A stretch of DNA of 64,000 nt from Theristus sp. LFF4_11. Taxonomy: Eukaryota > Nematoda > Chromadorea > Monhysterida > Xyalidae. The translations under genes and the position numbers were made by a program. The number at the start of each line of letters is the position of its first letter. Position 1 is the first letter of the stretch. The notes under the pieces are model-generated. The model was not told the origin of the DNA and searched no databases. It worked only from the letters and a program-made list of their open reading frames with translations. The stretch is taken from NCBI GenBank assembly GCA_030248135.1, contig JASANC010003917.1, forward strand, positions 62,001-126,000. Reading direction: 5' to 3'. Shown in pieces: positions 63,870 through 64,000 of this stretch.

Positions 63870-64000
63870 GTAAATTTTGCGAGTTCTTTTTTGTGTGTCC
63901 ACCTTGATACGTCAAGGGAACAGGGGTTACTGTTCACTAACGAGCCTTGGCTTCGGGGGAGTGGGGAGTTGATCGTCAAATATCGCTCTCACGTGCAGCG

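Overview
The window is nuclear DNA from an invertebrate animal. Genes are split by GT-AG introns of about 70 bp to over 3 kb, coding exons are GC-richer than their surroundings, and introns and intergenic DNA are packed with short repeats. Three conserved animal genes are recognisable by recalled family alignment: RALGAPB (minus strand, 23 exons, 3' end cut off by the window start), a beta-catenin/armadillo gene (plus, 15 exons, complete, 789 aa) and UTP4/cirhin (plus, 11 exons, 3' end cut off by the window end). The species cannot be named from this sequence. No prokaryotic operon, CRISPR or phage feature is present.

Layout: 1-12,555 RALGAPB on the minus strand, with a 1.5-kb hAT transposon in one intron. 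13,230-21,275 is a plus-strand gene of at least nine exons that I cannot name, divergent from RALGAPB; one intron holds a compound repeat element (copy A, about 17.7-20.4 kb). 22.2-23.3 kb is a Tc1/mariner-type element. 24.8-27.2 kb holds exons for a C-type-lectin-like protein and a PAN/apple-like module. 28,067-31,805 (minus) is a complete seven-exon gene for a 580-aa coiled-coil protein. 32.4-36.7 kb is copy B of the compound element. 37-38 kb (minus) holds possible exons of a Cys-rich protein; 40,135-41,312 (minus) is a complete 172-aa four-membrane-span protein; 44.3 kb (minus) is a probable terminal exon. 44.9-48.2 kb is G/C-tract-rich nested repeats. 48,494-56,698 is beta-catenin, then a T-rich 3' region, then UTP4 from 58,583.

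The most interesting structure is the compound element. Each copy has a GC-rich left edge, two or three units of about 172 bp, six or fourteen units of about 149 bp, then a pair of about 140-150-bp inverted arms around a spacer. The spacer lies in opposite orientation in the two copies, as expected if recombination between the arms flips it. Each arm carries a TATA-box-like sequence pointing into the spacer. Around this sit at least ten copies of a tRNA-derived SINE, two palindromic MITE families, a C-rich TA-flanked family and several others, some touching splice sites of real genes.

The three conserved genes have unrelated jobs (Ral GTPase control, Wnt signalling/adhesion, ribosome small-subunit assembly), so their adjacency implies no shared pathway. 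Exon joins were checked by reading phase where stated; protein identities rest on recalled family sequences, not on a search.
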